DNA of 64,000 nucleotides from Hemileia vastatrix (GCA_030280995.1 JASXTE010000030.1:134001-198000); one strand, 5' to 3'. Counted from the stretch's first letter, positions 43,401 to 55,349 are shown. The notes: generated from the sequence alone by a model not told the origin. Program-made: numbers and translations.

Positions 43401-45180
43401 GCTGTAAACAAAGTTGAGCAGAAAATATTATATATATCTTAATGGCACTGTGGAGGGAAGTGTATTAATTAGTTTGAAGGAAAGGAGAATTCAAGTTCCC
43501 CCATACTTACAAATAAATATCAGTAGTGTTAAAGTGAAAAGTTTGCGAGAAACCAATAGCTGGTCAAGGACGACCACATTTGAGTTAAGCAAGGATCATT
43601 ATTCCAGGATCATCTTGACCCATTTCTGGAGGAGCAGAAAAGAAAACGATAGAGTAAAAAGATCATTTTATTGGAGAACATAAGGTTCATAGGGTGAATG
43701 AAAGCCGCGTATTTATTTTCACAACGTTGCATTGATTTGTCTTGGACGACAAGATTCGTGGGTGGAAGCAAAAGTTGAACTCTAAGACATATTACGTGTT
43801 ACGTGGCTATACCTACCTATTGACATAAAAAATGATCTTGTCCGTTGTGAGGCAGCAAGTGCAGCTGGGCCAGGATCTTGTTTCTCCTTCATTTTTTTTA
43901 CATGGTCTTTCTCTCTCATCCATCCATCCTTTCAGACCTTGCGCATGCTGATACATGATGTTGTCTTTTCCCCTGTGTAGTGCTTTTTCATCCCTTTGCA
44001 GTTTGGCTGTCCGGTCAAAATCAAACAAATCGAGGCTGAAAAACAAGGTTAGACCTAGTCCTGCATCATACAATGGGATTCATTTTAACCTTGTATATCT
44101 TTCCCTCATGCGAATCTTAAAGACGCTCGCATCTGTCCACGCTGCCACAATGGATCTGTCTTTGGCTGCAAAAGCGTCAGTTTGCTAATGCCAAGTCTTG
44201 CCCTGACCATTTTCTCCTTGTTCCTGACTTGCCACACCCGATACTATACATTCCCCTCCCTCTTTTCTTCAACTTTACTTTCATTTGGCCGCCTAAACTC
44301 TACCCCCGGAACTTGTTTTTCCTTTCTTCTTTTTCTTCTGGTCGTTTTGCCGACTGCACATCTTGACACGTCCATTTCGTCTTTCAGCGGATGTGGTTTG
44401 AATTCTGCTTTCTCCCTATCGTCCCTTTAAAATCTAAGAAGATTTGGCTGTGCGCAACCTGCAATTGGCAGGTCCCTCACGACGGCCCAACACAACCGAT
44501 ATCTCCGTACAATCTTGGCCCTCCTCTTCCTCCTCAACCACCCTTGAACAATAATCATGCCAAGGTCTGATTATTGAGGCACTGCCAGCGAGAGATCTTC
44601 GCCATTTCTCCTTTGCAATGTAGTAGCGCTTTGATTTTGCTTCAGCTCTCTCATCTTATCCCATCCAATCTTCGATTCCGAGAGCTATCTTCATCTTTTT
44701 CAAGCGTTTAGTAGTCCCCCGAATGATATGGCGTCTAGAACAATGTAAATTAACAATTTGGTTTTTGGAAATTATATTTGGTTTAATTATTGTTTATTTC
44801 TCTTTGTCTATCTTTCTAATCTTGATATTTCATTTGCGTTACCATTAAATACTTGGCACTATTTCTGTTTTAATTTTTAATTTTTTTGATTTGTATTCAT
44901 CTTATCGTTTCTTGCATTCTAACCGCTTCTACAAATAATCAAGTGTATAAAAGCTTAATATTTTTGATTAGCTCTTTCTTTTGTCTCTCGGATTTAATGT
45001 ATAAAGAATAAACACTTGTGAAAAATGGAAGAAAATTGGCAAAGTATGAGGTTTTGAATGAACAGTCAAACCTTTGAGATTCGAAAGACTTGTCCATCGA
45101 TAAAGGAAGAGGGTGGACTCATTACTCGGTCTTACTTGGCAGCTACACTAAGTCCATATTAACTTCACCAGGAAAAAAAA
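43401..45180. other. Low-repeat intergenic region, no gene recognised
   Basis: About 1.8 kb of more GC-balanced sequence with only short frames on both strands. An ATG at about 44730 is followed within 16 bases by a GTAAAT that could be a splice donor, but no downstream exon was found. It could hold a regulatory region or a gene whose exons I could not recognise. Confidence 0.4.
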
Positions 45181-45344
45181 TGTTGGCACTTGCTAGCATG
45201 TACCAGGTAAGCCCGCTTCGGCGGTGCATACGATGTGCCAGGTTTTTTTTTTTTTTTGGCGCTTGTACCGTTGATATATCATATGAAAAATAAATAGTAA
45301 GAGTTTTATCAACTTTTCCCTTGCTGAGAAAACCGTTAAGAAAA

Positions 45345-45563
45345 TGCAAAAAAAAAAAACAAAAAAAAACAAACAAAAAACAAAAAAAAACAAAAAACAA
45401 AAAACAAAAAACAAAAAACAAAAAACAAAAAACAAAAAAATAAAAATAAAAATAAAAAAATAAAAAAATAAAAAAATAAAATAAAATAAAATAAAAAAAA
45501 AAACAAAAACAAAAAAAAAAAAAAAAAAACAAAAAAAAAACAAAAAAAAACAAAAAAAAAAAA
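45345..45563. repeat. (CAAAAA)n / A-rich microsatellite
   Basis: A long run of A interrupted by single C or T at short intervals, in CA(5-9) and TA(4-7) units. The hydrophobic Phe-rich frames on the minus strand are artefacts. Confidence 0.9.
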
Positions 45564-46197
45564 TACTATGATTTCAAAAGCTCAAATCGCTGAAACGGAA
45601 GCAACTTTGAATTAGTGTAGCAAGTTGGTACTAAACCAAATAGAAGTAATGCACTGACCTGCAGTCTGAATGAAGTGGTTGGCATATTTTACTTCAATAT
45701 CACTCGTTTTATAAATTAGTTGGTTTAACAATTAGTTATGGATTCTGTTCAAGTAAACACCATCTAGATTCATTATATAAAAAAGATGTAAAATACTTTT
45801 TACTTTTTTACTTTTTTTTTTTTGAATTGAAAAACAGTGAGTTGACCAAAAAAAAAAATTAAAATTAAAAAAATAAGAAATAAAAAAAAGAAAAGAAAAG
45901 AAAAGAAAAATGTTTTAAAAATATATTTATTTATTTATTTTTCAAAGAAATATCAATTTTTTTTGTTGAAATGACCATTTGGTGGATCCACTAACAGAAT
46001 AGCATCCATGAAGACATGCATTCTATAGCAGGTATTGATTACATAATCTTACTGAGAAACTTCTCTTAGATGTCATTCAAAGTTTGAGATACAGCTTCCC
46101 TTATTTCATCCAAGTTTTGAGGGTCATATAACGCTATGTGCCAAACGGTGTATGGTTTTTTTGAAATACGACGCCCCATTCAACTTAAATGTAATAT
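45564..46197. other. AT-rich spacer with A-rich tract, no gene seen
   Basis: It contains an AAAAGAAAAG-type tract at about 45845-45930. The remainder shows no ORF or repeat partner. Confidence 0.45.
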
Positions 46198-46688
46198 CAC
46201 TGCGCACCAAGTAAGATATCCCTGATGGGGATATCCAGCGCGAGTTGGGGATATTTTAGGGAGGGACATAAGGTCAGAAAAATAAATGTAAGAAAAGTAT
46301 AGTGCAAGAAAAGTAAGTGCGAGAAAAATAAGTGTAAGAAAAATCATTTGCAACCATGAGAATTTTTTTTTTTTTTCAAAAAAAAAAAAAAAAAAAAAAA
46401 AAAATTGTGAAAAAACATAAAAAAAATAAAAAAAAATGAAATAAAACATCATTTTTTCGGAGAGAGAGAAAAAAAAAAAAAATTAAAAAACAAAATTTCC
46501 CATGTTTGCAAGATATTTTTCTTACACCTATTTTTCTCACCTATTTTTTTCGCACATATTTTCCATACACATATTTTGCTCGCACATATTTTTCTTACAC
46601 ATATTTTTCTATCCTTATGTCCCTCCCTACAATATCCCCAACTCGCACTGGATATCCCCATCAGGGATATCATATTTGGTGCGTAGTG
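46198..46688. mobile_element. Fold-back (MITE-like) element with ~150-190-bp arms
   Basis: The left arm (46198-46355) and right arm (46504-46688) are inverted copies: CACTGCGCACCAAGTAAGAT against CACTACGCACCAAATATGAT on the complement. Each contains a GATATCCC...GGGATATC palindrome and then AAGAAAAATA-type repeats. The centre is poly(T)/poly(A). TAT lies on both outer sides (46195-46197, 46689-46691), consistent with a 2- or 3-bp target duplication. It lies about 100 bp past the poly(A) signal of the secreted-protein gene. Confidence 0.75.
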
Positions 46689-46787
46689 TATAGGCCAGGT
46701 GTCATACTTCAAAAAACTACGCCGTTTTGCACACAGTGATGAAAAGGTCACATTGCAATCAGGGTTGATGTTTAGTGGCAGAGAAGC

Positions 46788-46793
46788 TTTATT
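46788..46793 (-). terminator. Poly(A) signal for the secreted-protein gene
   Basis: AATAAA on the minus strand lies about 150 nt after the stop codon at 46946. Confidence 0.5.
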
Positions 46794-46945
46794 TGTAAAA
46801 CTTTTGGTTGTTACACAGATAGATAACAGATAGATATAGAATTTTTGTATTTCAAATACACTGGGTTTACTTATTTCACAAAAATGTTTCCAGCCATCAA
46901 CAGATTCAAAAACTTGATTCACATCTAAGCTAAGCAGGACAAACT

Positions 46946-47287
46946 TTAAATCGTCGGACAGCCGTACTCAATTTCAGCGATACTTTGGTAATGATGACAT
47001 TTTATGACGTCCTTGGCGTCGAATCGTTGACTGTTGCGACACCCAGGCTCTGAGCATACCATCACATAACACAAACTTGAATCCCCTTCCTCCAGTTTAA
47101 TCTGGAACGATCGTGTTGCTCCGTTATAAATCTTGTTTGATGCCTCGGAAGGATCAAGTATACGAGGCATTGGTAAATGCTCCGTTGGAGTAGTTTGACA
47201 ACCCACTCCTCTATAAGCAAGTAGAGTTGCCTGCTCAGAGTAGCCAATCAAAAGCAGTACCAACGGAATGATTATATACGCGTTCAT
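46946..47287 (-). CDS. Small secreted cysteine-rich protein, candidate effector (113 aa)
   Basis: The ATG at 47287 (MNAYIIIPLVLLLIGYSEQA) begins a typical signal peptide with a hydrophobic core and a likely cut after SEQA. The mature part (about 93 aa) has six cysteines (GVGC, SLCYVMVC, PGCRN, IKCHH, YGCPT), enough for three disulfides, and no transmembrane segment. It is a single exon with an ATATAAAAC box about 90 nt upstream and AATAAA downstream. I do not recognise a domain. In rust fungi such short secreted Cys-rich proteins are often expressed in planta as effectors. It is the only intact non-transposon-like gene in the window, set between repeats. An alternative would be a secreted structural or housekeeping protein. 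Confidence 0.72.
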   Translation of the reverse strand: MNAYIIIPLVLLLIGYSEQATLLAYRGVGCQTTPTEHLPMPRILDPSEASNKIYNGATRSFQIKLEEGDSSLCYVMVCSEPGCRNSQRFDAKDVIKCHHYQSIAEIEYGCPTI

Positions 47288-47373
47288 GTTTCGAATTGTT
47301 AACAAAGCCTATATGGCACAATCATGAGCTTTTTCAAAAAAGACGAGGAAGAAAGTTCGGTGTAAGTTACCTT

Positions 47374-47382
47374 GTTTTATAT
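47374..47382 (-). promoter_or_regulatory. TATA-like box of the secreted-protein gene
   Basis: The minus strand reads ATATAAAAC about 90 nt before the ATG at 47287. No other promoter element is evident. Confidence 0.4.
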
Positions 47383-47810
47383 CTCTGCCAATGATTAATT
47401 ATGTGAAATGCCCCTGATAAGCGTAAGGCCCAAAGTACTATGTTAGCAGAATTGATATATATATCAGTCTACGAAAATATAAACTCAGTAGAGAGGAACA
47501 ACTAACAAGGCTGACAATACTTAAGGATGATGGCGACAACGCAGCAAGAACAACTGTCTTTTAAAGCCATCCAGCCATTTTAATTGTGGCTTTTTTCCAT
47601 GTGCACATATTAACTGGATCATGCGATTAGGAGCTGAAACGGCTCCCAAATGGAAATGGGCAGAATACATGGCGATGAATAATTATCAGAAGGGGACAGA
47701 AGAACTTTAAAGGTAAACCTCAGCACACAAGATCCAATGGAGGGGCGTGTTACAGTCTTATCAATAAAGCTATGTGTTTTTGCAAAATAATAATAATAAT
47801 AATAATGAAA
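47383..47810. other. Upstream spacer of the secreted-protein gene
   Basis: No gene recognised. It is less AT-biased than the transposon leaders and contains a short TAA repeat at about 47787-47804. Confidence 0.4.
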
Positions 47811-47928
47811 ACAGCAAAACTTGAAAAGCTTGCGAGATTCTTGTATCCAATCACCCGTCAAAAACATGAGTTTATGTCGCTTCTGGCAGGGAGCAAGTGG
47901 CAAGAAAGCCGCAAGCGTTTCGTGTATA
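47811..47928 (+). repeat. Dispersed direct repeat, copy 2
   Basis: Partner of 42951-43069, same orientation, without the MITE. It is followed by a poly(A) run (47943-47966). Confidence 0.7.
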
Positions 47929-49344
47929 CCTGTAAAATAATTAAAAAAAAAAAAAAAAAAAAAAAAACGACTTATGTACCGACCACAACTTTTTTTGTAT
48001 TTCAAAATCCAGAAAAAAAAACAATAATGAAGAAATAGTAATAGAAACAATGCAGCGGGGCTGTGGGCAGCTGGCCTTTTCACTTCAAAAAAATTAGCTA
48101 AACTGTCAGGCTAAGATCAACTAAAAGGACGTGAACTAGCTTGAAAAGTCTGTGTCTAGAAGATTTAAATTGTCCTATATGAATACTGTATCATAAATCC
48201 AACAAATAGTAAAATATAATCCAAAATAAAGGTCTCAGTAATATAATTCTCACTATTTTTATATATGGCTTACAATCTTTTTAGTTGGTAGAAAAATATA
48301 TTTTAATTATTCAAATACTATTCAAAAGACTCTATAAGTGCTAATTGACATGTATTGTAATTGGTTTGGTTATATGATTTAAATTTTAATGATAAAGAAT
48401 GTAGAAAACAAGACCCAAAACCTCCTCCTTTTATACACAATGGGTTCCCCAATGAATCCCTTGATGTACCAGTCCAATACACAGTTAATGACGCCTCCAT
48501 CCAACTAATAGACATGTCCATCAACATCCCCAGTGACCCATAACATAATTAGAAGAATAACAACTGCAAAAATCCTGTAATAACAGGCAAAATCCATCAA
48601 AATTAAAGAATAAGTAAAAAAGAGAGTATATGCATATTATACATCAATATAAAAGACTAAAGAGGGAATATTAAGGTTAATAATAGCTTAATAATAAGGG
48701 GGTTCACTGTAGAACTGCTGGGGCTAATCCTGACATTATACTACGTGAAATTCCCATTCAAAAATGACCAAAATTGACTGAGAAACCACCTAGAAACCCA
48801 AAAAAGGGTGTGAGATGTGGGGTAACTACATGCAGTCCTTGGCAGGCGCTTGCATAGGTAAATCCTTGACTAAATTTAGGCAAATTTAAGTGTGGTGATG
48901 AAATAAGATGCCAAGAGTGAGGTTATTATTGAAATTAGTGCATATAAACAGGGTCAATGCATTATTAATTAAGCTAGGACACTAAATAGGGGGTGTCAGT
49001 TCTGGCAAATCCGCACTTAAATTAAGTGCGGATTTCAAACCAAATCAGCACTTAAATTTTGCAAAAAAGTCACTTATTTCAAAAAAGGGTGTCAGTTATG
49101 ACCTCAAATCAGCACTTTTTTCCCGTTTTTTTTCACAACCACATTTTGGCCACAAAACATCCCTTCCTTTCTTACCCCATCCCTGTCACATGTGACACAC
49201 TGACCTTCCTTGCTACCTACCCATCAATCCTCGGCACACACCCCTTCCTGACATTTTCAATATTTTGACCAGGCATGTTTACATTCTTTTTTACTTATTT
49301 CTTCTACTTTTTAATCTTTTTTCTTGTTATGTGCCAGTTTCATA

Positions 49345-50659
49345 ATGCCTCCCAGACATTCCAAATCTCAAAAGGTAACTCAAAAATCTGCTTCGTCACA
49401 AAAGTCTCCTCGTAAAGCAAGCCCTACACCTGAAAAATCAAAGGCAGGTTCAGGTCAGCTTAAAAAGGATGATTATCTCATCATAATCAACTTCCTTAAA
49501 ATAAAATCAAATTTTGAAGCATGTTTTGGATGTGAAAAGTCCACTCGTATTGGACGTCCACCTTCTTCAAAGGTTAATGGCTACTTGTTGATGGCCAATG
49601 AAGTAAGGAAGAAAACAAGGGGGAGAATTGATATCAATCCTAAACAAATGAAGGAGAGATTTAAGAGTTACCATTCAAAATATAAAAAGACTCATCATGC
49701 TGTAAATGAAACTGGCTTTGGTATTGACGATGATGATTTGGAGATTGGAATTACTACTGTTTCCGAAAAGCTCAATGTCATGTGTCCTTTCTATGAGGAA
49801 ATGGATAATCTTTTTGGAACCCGAGTTGATGTAAACCCTTGGTTTCTACACGATACTACTAAGCATATACCTTCTGGATCCAAACCTTCCTATAATCCTC
49901 CCAACACACCTTTACTTGAAGAAGATCAATCCCCTCCACCTTCTAACCATAGTTCAGCTGAAGATGATCCCAACTATCAAGCAGAACAATTATATCGCAG
50001 AAGATCTGAATCCTCAGAGGCCCAAAATTTAAATGTATGTTTACTTTTTGTTTTTTTTTCAATTCTTCTCTGAATTTCTCTTTCTTTCTAGTCTCCTCCT
50101 ACTCAAACTCAATCTCCATTAAATTATCTCAATTCTGGAAATGTGAATACCTCTTTAGAAGCTGCTTTAGAAGAACTTCCTGAAGCCTCTTGTTCAAACT
50201 CCAAACTAAAGCGTCGAGCCTCAACTTCAATGAACTTGAACCATCTATTAAAACGTGGTAATACTTCAACAAGCTCATTTGGCTCCCTTGAGGATTATTT
50301 TGAAAAAAAAGATATAAGTAAGTTTTGTTTACTATATATCTTAATCATTAACTCATTTATTTATTTATTTCAATTTAATTTTCTCAGCGAAATCAACTAT
50401 TGCAAATAATGCCCTTGACTTTGAGAAGATGAAGTTTGATCATATGCTAAGGAAAGATCAGCAAGCCTTAGATTTGGAAGAAAAAAAATTTGAGGTAGAG
50501 CAGATGGAAAGAGTAAATGACCGTCAATTTCAAAGAGAAATGGCTACTTGTGAATTGGAAAAACAAGAGAGTTTTAAAAAAAAAGATTTCATTATGGAAT
50601 GTGTTAAAAATGGCCAATCTTATGAGGACATTAAAAAATTACTTGACCTTTTCAATTGA
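49345..50659 (+). CDS. Myb/SANT-like partner protein of Harbinger unit 1 (spliced, intact)
   Basis: Exons 49345-50034, 50092-50317 and 50388-50659, with GTATGT...CTAG and GTAAGT...CAG introns of 57 and 70 bp that keep the frame. ATG at 49345 (MPPRHSK); an in-frame upstream codon at 49324 is an alternative. The product is about 395 aa: a basic Ser/Lys N terminus, a DNA-binding-like core (KKDDYLIIINFLKIKSNFEA, GRPPSSKVNGYLLMANEV, KERFKSYHSKYKKTHHAV), an acidic linker and a coiled-coil C terminus (KDQQALDLEEKKFEVEQMER). In PIF/Harbinger elements the second gene encodes such a Myb-like protein that binds the ends and brings in the transposase. Confidence 0.82.
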
Positions 50660-50821
50660 TAAATTGTTTTTCTAGTTAATTTAATTTTGGTAATATTTTC
50701 TTATATGCTGACTTATAAAAGGAAAAGAATATAGTACGTTATTTTTGACAAAAATTTGAATGTATAATAAAAATTTTCTATCTTTACTTTCTAGTCAATA
50801 AGTTTGCTTATCTAAATTTTT

Positions 50822-51095
50822 CTAAGTCATCAATTTCACATGTCAGATTTAAAAAATTGGCAATGCCCTCCCCTGCATTTTATTGAAACAAGGGGTGGGT
50901 ACCACCAAATTTTTCTAAGTCATCAATTTCACATGTCAGATTTAAAAAATTGGCAATACCCTCCCCTGCATTTTATTGAAACAAGGGGTGGGTACCACCA
51001 AATTTTTCTAAGTCATCAATTTCACATGTCAGATTTAAAAAATTGGCAATACCCTCCCCTGCATTTTATTGAAGTAAAGGGTGAAAGTCATCAAA
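50822..51095 (+). repeat. Three 93-bp tandem units
   Basis: Units start at 50822, 50915 and 51008 (CTAAGTCATCAATTTCACAT) and include CCTCCCCTGCATTTTATTGA. The 93-bp length keeps one frame open, giving a repeated peptide, but noncoding copies in other elements differ in length. Unit 2 of the dimer has two copies (54778-54945). Confidence 0.85.
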
Positions 51096-51119
51096 ATTTA
51101 ATATAATTACATAAATTAA

Positions 51120-51540
51120 TTAATATATAAATAAGATATGTCAAGTATACTACTTTTAAAGTAATGACAATTCCTTAAGCCAAAATGCAGATCAAGTCTA
51201 GAAACTAGGTTTGGGACTTTCCACAGGTATAGGCTAGAGGAACCCCATGAAACAAATTAATGTTATCATGATTACCATTTATACAACACAAGGTCATGGG
51301 CCCATTACTTTAATTTCATAAATTGAAATATCATATTTATTTATTAAAAGTTTATGGAAGAATATTAAATATTTGGTTATTTTTTTGTATATATTACTTG
51401 ATTGAGTTACTAAGAGGGGCAATAATGCTCTAACAACATGCTCGCTGCATTAGAACTCAATCATGTAATAATACAAAAAATTTTAAAGAATTTTCTTTGA
51501 TGGAAAAACAATAATTTTACATTTTCAGCTAATATTTTAT
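51120..51540 (+). other. Conserved noncoding block downstream of the Myb gene, unit 1
   Basis: 51120-51400 corresponds in reverse complement to 40160-40480 of the large element. The remainder to 51540 has no partner recognised. No ORF. Confidence 0.6.
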
Positions 51541-52030
51541 GGAAGTGAACTCTGTTCTTCGCCCGAAGAACAGAGTTCATCCTCCTATTTTCACACTCTG
51601 TTTAAAAAGAATAAAATGACTTACCTGGAGAGATGAGTTGAGAAAAAAGAAATATAAGTGAATGGAAGTGAACTCTGTTCTTCGCCCGAAGAACAGAGTT
51701 CATCCTCCTATTTTCACACTCTGTTTAAAAAGAATAAAATGACTTACCTGGAGAGATGAGTTGAGAAAAAAGAAATATAAGTGAATGGAAGTGAACTCTG
51801 TTCTTCGGGCGAAGAACAGAGTTCATCCTCCTATTTTCACACTCTGTTTAAAAAGAATAAAATGACTTACCTGGAGAGATGAGTTGAGAAAAAAGAAATA
51901 TAAGTGAATGGAAGTGAACTCTGTTCTTCGCCCGAAGAACAGAGTTCATCCTCCTATTTTCACACTCTGTTTAAAAAGAATAAAATGACTTACCTGGAGA
52001 GATGAGTTGAGAAAAAAGAAATATAAGTGA
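51541..52030. repeat. Four 123-bp tandem units, each with a 32-bp palindrome
   Basis: Palindromes at 51547-51578, 51670-51701, 51793-51824 and 51916-51947 have 15-bp arms GAACTCTGTTCTTCG around two central bases. The centre is CC in units 1, 2 and 4, and GG in unit 3. Each unit ends with a splice-donor-like CCAG|GTAAGT on the minus strand. A fifth palindrome (GG centre) is at 55350-55381. Confidence 0.9.
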
Positions 52031-52136
52031 AATTGATTGAGTGATGTAGGAAGAGAGGAGAAAACGGATATGAGTGAAGAAAAAAAAGAGAGTGACTGAA
52101 AAAATATGCGTTTGCTGAAAATATGCGATTTCATTT

Positions 52137-52641
52137 TTGTTGGCCAGGTGAGAAGTTGAGATTCCAAGGAGTTGATGGCAGTGATACATCGTTTGGTATA
52201 AGTGTTAACTGAACCATACCCTAAATCAAAGACATTTTCTAAACGTTTCAAAGCGGCTCCATTACCATTTGAACCCAAACGACATAGTGTGATGGCCAAT
52301 TGAATTGAAGGATGTCGTTGTTCTTTTTGAGAATTATTGTGAAATATGGGATGATCCTGAATAAGCTCAAGCAATTTAAGGAAACATTCCTGAGAAGTCC
52401 TGAACAGCTGTCTAAAACTGGGTGTAGATAGGTTAAGAAGTGTTTGGATGGTGTACTTGGGGGTATGAAGTACTTGAGGCTTTCTGGGAAGAAGGTAACG
52501 TTTCGTGGCCATTTTTGATAAAAAGACAAAATCTTCTTCTAGATCAGAATCAGAATCGCAATCAGAGTCCAAGAGCAGTTCAAGAGCCATGAAAGTCATT
52601 GCTTTATGTAATTTATCACGATTTGAAAGTGAGGAAGGCAT
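52137..52641 (-). pseudogene. Harbinger transposase of unit 1, C-terminally deleted
   Basis: The ATG at 52641 (MPSSLSNRDKLHKAMTF) is the same start as in unit 2. The first ~168 residues match the intact copy up to SQLLTWPTK. There the sequence jumps into the 3' noncoding region (ATTTCATTTTTG junction), so the second half with the DDE catalytic core is missing. The N-terminal part alone contains only the helical DNA-binding-like region. Confidence 0.85.
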
Positions 52642-52929
52642 AACTCTTATATGATATGATATGAAGATGTAAGTGATGTACGATGTTTTGAGTTATGAAG
52701 TGTTATTCTGCGGAGTGCTGCGTATGAATGGGATGATGCTGACAAATCAGTGAAATGGGACTTGATGGTGAAATCAGCACTTTTGGTTGAGAAAGTGCGG
52801 ATTTGAGTGAAATAAGTGACTTATTTCATTTTGAAATCCACCAGTATTGGGGCTAGTGTGTTTTGGAAATCCGCACTTATTTAAGTGCGGATTTGGTCAA
52901 ATTTAAGTGCGGATTTGTAAGTGCGGATT

Positions 52930-52952
52930 TGCCAGAACTGACACCCCCTATT
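52930..52952. repeat. Internal terminus at the junction of the Harbinger dimer
   Basis: The sequence ends in CCAGAACTGACACCCCCT, the right terminus of unit 1, followed at once by ATTAAGTGCGGATTTC, which is position ~34 of the left terminus. Short GTGCGGATTT repeats fill both subterminal regions. Confidence 0.85.
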
Positions 52953-53287
52953 AAGTGCGGATTTCAAACCAAATCAGCACTTACAAATCAGCACTTAAAT
53001 TTTGCAAAAAAGTCACTTATTTCAAAAAAGGGTGTCAGTTATGACCTCAAATCAGCACTTTTTTCCCGTTTTTTTTCACAACCACATTTTGGCCACAAAA
53101 CATCCCTTCCTTTCTTACCCCATCCCTGTCACATGTGACACACTGACCTTCCTTGCTACCTACCCATCAATCCTCGGCACACACCCCTTCCTGACATTTT
53201 CAATATTTTGACCAGGCATGTTTACATTCTTTTTTACTTATTTCTTCTACTTTTTAATCTTTTTTCTTGTTATGTGCCAGTTTCATA

Positions 53288-54602
53288 ATGCCTCCCAGAC
53301 ATTCCAAATCTCAAAAGGTAACTCAAAAATCTGCTTCGTCACAAAAGTCTCCTCGTAAAGCAAGCCCTACACCTGAAAAATCAAAGGCAGGTTCAGGTCA
53401 GCTTAAAAAGGATGATTATCTCATCATAATCAACTTCCTTAAAATAAAATCAAATTTTGAAGCATGTTTTGGATGTGAAAAGTCCACTCGTATTGGACGT
53501 CCACCTTCTTCAAAGGTTAATGGCTACTTGTTGATGGCCAATGAAGTAAGGAAGAAAACAAGGGGGAGAATCGATATCAATCCTAAACAAATGAAGGAGA
53601 GATTTAAGAGTTACCATTCAAAATATAAAAAGACTCATCATGCTGTAAATGAAACTGGCTTTGGTATTGACGATGATGATTTGGAGATTCGAATTACTAC
53701 TGTTTCCGAAAAGCTCAATGTCATGTGTCCTTTCTATGAGGAAATGGATAATCTTTTTGGCACCTGAGTTGATGTAAACCCTTGGTTTCTACATGATACT
53801 ACTAAGCATATACCTTCTGGATCCAAACCTTCCTATAATCCTCCCAACACACCTTTACTTGAAGAAGATCAATCCCCTCCACCTTCTAACCATAGTTCAG
53901 CTGAAGATGATCCCAACTATCAAGCAGAACAATTATATCGCAGAAGATCTGAATCCTCAGAGGCCCAAAATTTAAATGTATGTTTACTTTTTGTTTTTTT
54001 TTCAATTCTTCTCTGAATTTCTCTTTCTTTCTAGTCTCCTCCTACTCAAACTCAATTTCCATTAAATTATCTCAATTCTGGAAATGTGAATACCTCTTTA
54101 GAAGCTGCTTTAGAAGAACTTCCTGAAGCCTCTTGTTCAAACTCCAAACTAAAGCGTCGAGCCTCAACTTCAATGAACTTGAACCATCTATTAAAACGTG
54201 GTAATACTTCAACAAGCTCATTTGGCTCCCTTGAGGATTATTTTGAAAAAAAAGATATAAGTAAGTTTTGTTTACTATATATCTTAATCATTAACTCATT
54301 TATTTATTTATTTCAATTTAATTTTCTCAGCGAAATCAACTATTGCAAATAATGCCCTTGACTTTGAGAAGATGAAGTTTGATCATATGCTAAGGAAAGA
54401 TCAGCAAGCCTTAGATTTGGAAGAAAAAAAATTTGAGGTAGAGAAGATGGAAAGAGTAAATGACCGTCAATTTCAAAGAGAAATGGCTACTTGTGAATTG
54501 GAAAAACAAGAGAGTTTTAAAAAAAAAGATTTCATTATGGAATGTGTTAAAAATGGCCAATCTTATGAGGACATTAAAAAATTACTTGACCTTTTCAATT
54601 GA
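53288..54602 (+). pseudogene. Myb/SANT-like partner of Harbinger unit 2 (nonsense mutation)
   Basis: It has the same exon structure as unit 1 at +3943: 53288-53977, 54035-54260 and 54331-54602. A TGA at 53765-53767 replaces the arginine codon CGA of unit 1 (FGT|RVDV), about 160 residues in. The rest of the gene is nearly identical, including both introns. The stop leaves the DNA-binding-like core but removes the coiled-coil C terminus. Confidence 0.85.
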
Positions 54603-55080
54603 TAATTTGTTTTTCTAGTTAATTTAATTTTGTTTGATTTCTTTTTGGTAATATTTTCTTATATGCTGACTTATAAAAGGAAAAGAATATAGTACGTTAT
54701 TTTTGACAAAAATTTGAATGTATAATAAAAATTTTCTATCTTTACTTTCTAGTCAATAAGTTTGCTTATCTAAATTTTTCTAAGTCATCAATTTCACATG
54801 TCAGATTTAAAAAATTGGCAATGCCCTCCCCTGCATTTTATTGAAACAAGGGGTGGGTACCACCAAATTTTTCTAAGTCATCAATTTCACATGTCAGATT
54901 TAAAAAATTGGCAATACCCTCCCCTGCATTTTATTGAAGTAAAGGGTGAAAGTCATCAAAATTTAATATAATTACATAAATTAATTAATATATAAATAAG
55001 ATATGTCAAGTATACTACTTTTAAAGTAATGACAATTCCTTAAGCCAAAATGCAGATCAAGTCTAGAAACTAGGTTTGGG
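54603..55080 (+). other. Noncoding block with two 93-bp units, unit 2
   Basis: It matches 50660-51210 of unit 1 minus one 93-bp repeat and plus a short TGTTTGATTTCTTTT insertion. The match ends at TTTGGGACT (55084). Confidence 0.7.
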
Positions 55081-55084
55081 ACTA

Positions 55085-55349
55085 AGGCTGGAGAGAGGGG
55101 TGAGGAAGGGTGTATGGGGTAGCGAAAAGGTTGGGAAAGAGTTGGAAGGGAAGATTAAGGGTTCCGAGGCATTTTAAATGAAGAAAAGGGTCTGGGAGAG
55201 GTTGAGAGGGGTGAAATGGGGATCAAAAGAGGATGGCATACAATGGGGCTGGGAGGATAGCGAAAGGCATGGGAAGGGAAGACAAGCATGTGTTGATAGA
55301 ATTGAAAGGGATGGAGATTGGTGCAAACAGAGTGTGAAAATAGGAGGAT
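55085..55349. repeat. Purine-rich block in Harbinger unit 2
   Basis: AG-rich sequence, absent from unit 1, similar in style to the reverse complement of 36701-36945. It lies between the noncoding block and the palindrome at 55350, where the large element has its cargo genes. Confidence 0.5.

Noticed and set aside
44720..44760. Possible first exon (ATGGCGTCTAGAACA then GTAAAT)
   Set aside because: No downstream exon or protein similarity could be recognised.
45143..45553. Phe-rich minus-strand frames of 116-136 aa
   Set aside because: They arise from the A-rich microsatellite; no conserved content.
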